Source: CALRGE01 sp964365765
GTDB lineage: Bacteria > Patescibacteriota > Gracilibacteria > UBA1369 > 2-02-FULL-48-14
DNA length: 6,495 nucleotides
Reading direction: 5' to 3'
Assembly (NCBI GenBank): GCA_964365765.1
Contig: CAYIRB010000061.1
Location: forward strand, 1 to 6,495
This document shows positions 6,184 through 6,495 of the stretch, piece after piece. Each line of letters starts with the position of its first letter. Position 1 is the stretch's first letter. Made by a program: the position numbers and the translations under genes. The notes under the pieces are model-generated. The model searched no databases. It saw only the letters and a list, made by a program, of their open reading frames with translations, and was not told where the DNA came from.

Positions 6184-6212
6184 TTGCGTAAAGAGCAGAA
6201 TTTTGGTATAAT
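6184..6212 (+). promoter_or_regulatory. Promoter of the secreted-protein gene
   Basis: TATAAT (6207-6212) matches the -10 consensus perfectly and is preceded by TGG, an extended -10. TTGCGT (6184-6189) is exactly 17 bp upstream as -35 (3 of 6). Transcription would begin near 6219, about 23 nt before the ATG at 6242. This is the clearest promoter in the window and indicates that the secreted gene is expressed independently of glmS. Confidence 0.65.
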
Positions 6213-6241
6213 CAAGAGATACAAAAATAAAAATCACGTAT

Positions 6242-6495
6242 ATGCTCAAAAAAGTTTGCCGCAAGTACATCTCCGCATTTACAGCACTTGTGCTGGCGAT
6301 ATCCATAGTGGTACCGGCCACTTTTTTGCATAACATCCCGCTTACAAAAGCCGCGACATACACGGTCTCGACAACGGCGGATAACGGAGCCGGTTCATTA
6401 AGGCAAGCGATAATCGACGCGAACGCGAACGCGGGCGCGGATACAATCGCATTCTCGGCCAGTGGAACAATTACGCTATCCACAACAATGGATGC
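6242..6495 (+). CDS. Secreted protein with CSLREA-like / beta-helix start, 3' truncated by window edge
   Basis: 84 codons are present and the frame is open at the window end. The N-terminus is a classical signal peptide: MLKKVCRKY, a hydrophobic core (about 11-29, SAFTALVLAISIVVPATFL) and a probable cleavage near KAA (36-38). The mature part begins TYTVSTTADNGAGSLRQAII, then NANAGADTIAFSASGTITL. This matches the repeat that opens many large exported proteins with a parallel beta-helix (the CSLREA-type region: T-V-x-x-T-A-D-x-G-x-G-S-L-R-x-A-I). Such proteins are usually long and surface-bound or released; the rest lies outside the window, so anchoring and function are unknown. No Shine-Dalgarno sequence precedes the ATG, which follows an A-rich leader. 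The opposite-strand frame here is ignored because the signal peptide and promoter both support the + strand. Confidence 0.82.
   Translation, partial: MLKKVCRKYISAFTALVLAISIVVPATFLHNIPLTKAATYTVSTTADNGAGSLRQAIIDANANAGADTIAFSASGTITLSTTMD

Noticed and set aside
6151..6188. CGCAA...TTGCG inverted pair after glmS as a terminator
   Set aside because: Only 5 bp of stem with a 28-nt loop and no T-run; the second arm is part of the next gene's -35.
6418..6440. GCGAAC/GCGGGC short repeats in the secreted-protein gene
   Set aside because: They are codon-level echoes of the conserved DANANAGAD sequence, common in this repeat family, not a separate element.
6160..6483. 107-codon minus-strand frame at the window end
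   Set aside because: It covers the + promoter and signal-peptide region; the + frame has a promoter, signal peptide and known repeat, while the minus product looks like a mirrored composition artefact.

Overview
The window reads as ordinary bacterial chromosome of moderate GC, with short gaps or overlaps between genes and standard genetic code. Very few starts carry a Shine-Dalgarno sequence. Together with the compact housekeeping genes and a secreted beta-repeat protein of a type common in such genomes, this makes a candidate-phyla (Patescibacteria/CPR) genome my best guess. That is an inference; the window has no rRNA or other phylogenetic marker to settle it.

Layout. Bases 1-837 (+) hold the 3' end of tgt (queuine tRNA-ribosyltransferase) and a complete ruvA (Holliday-junction binding subunit), with the ruvA start inside the tgt stop region. 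Bases 809-1621 (-) hold two small, unrecognised genes of about 130 codons, 18 bp apart; the downstream one overlaps the ruvA 3' end tail to tail by 29 bp. Bases 1654-2682 (+) hold an M24-family Xaa-Pro aminopeptidase, divergent from the small genes. Bases 2688-4262 (-) hold a GlcD/D-lactate-dehydrogenase-like FAD-linked oxidase that converges on the peptidase gene with 5 bp between them. Bases 4367-6148 (+) hold glmS, divergent from the oxidase gene across a 104-bp region with overlapping candidate promoters. From 6242 (+) a secreted protein gene starts behind a strong-looking promoter and runs off the window.

The genes do not form one pathway: tRNA modification, recombination, peptide turnover, a flavin oxidase and amino-sugar synthesis for the envelope. 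All three minus-strand genes lie between housekeeping genes, and the two minus-strand blocks share a 10-bp element (CAAGTCAATT on the + strand) about 40 bp before their first start codon.

The most notable observations are: (1) the tgt C-terminus keeps the fold-defining sequence around the zinc site but has lost all three zinc cysteines; (2) the two small unknown genes look weakly like diverged copies of one another; (3) the flavin oxidase has non-canonical FAD-loop and C-terminal motifs. I see no CRISPR array, insertion sequence, tRNA or rRNA, and no convincing case for a new multi-gene system.
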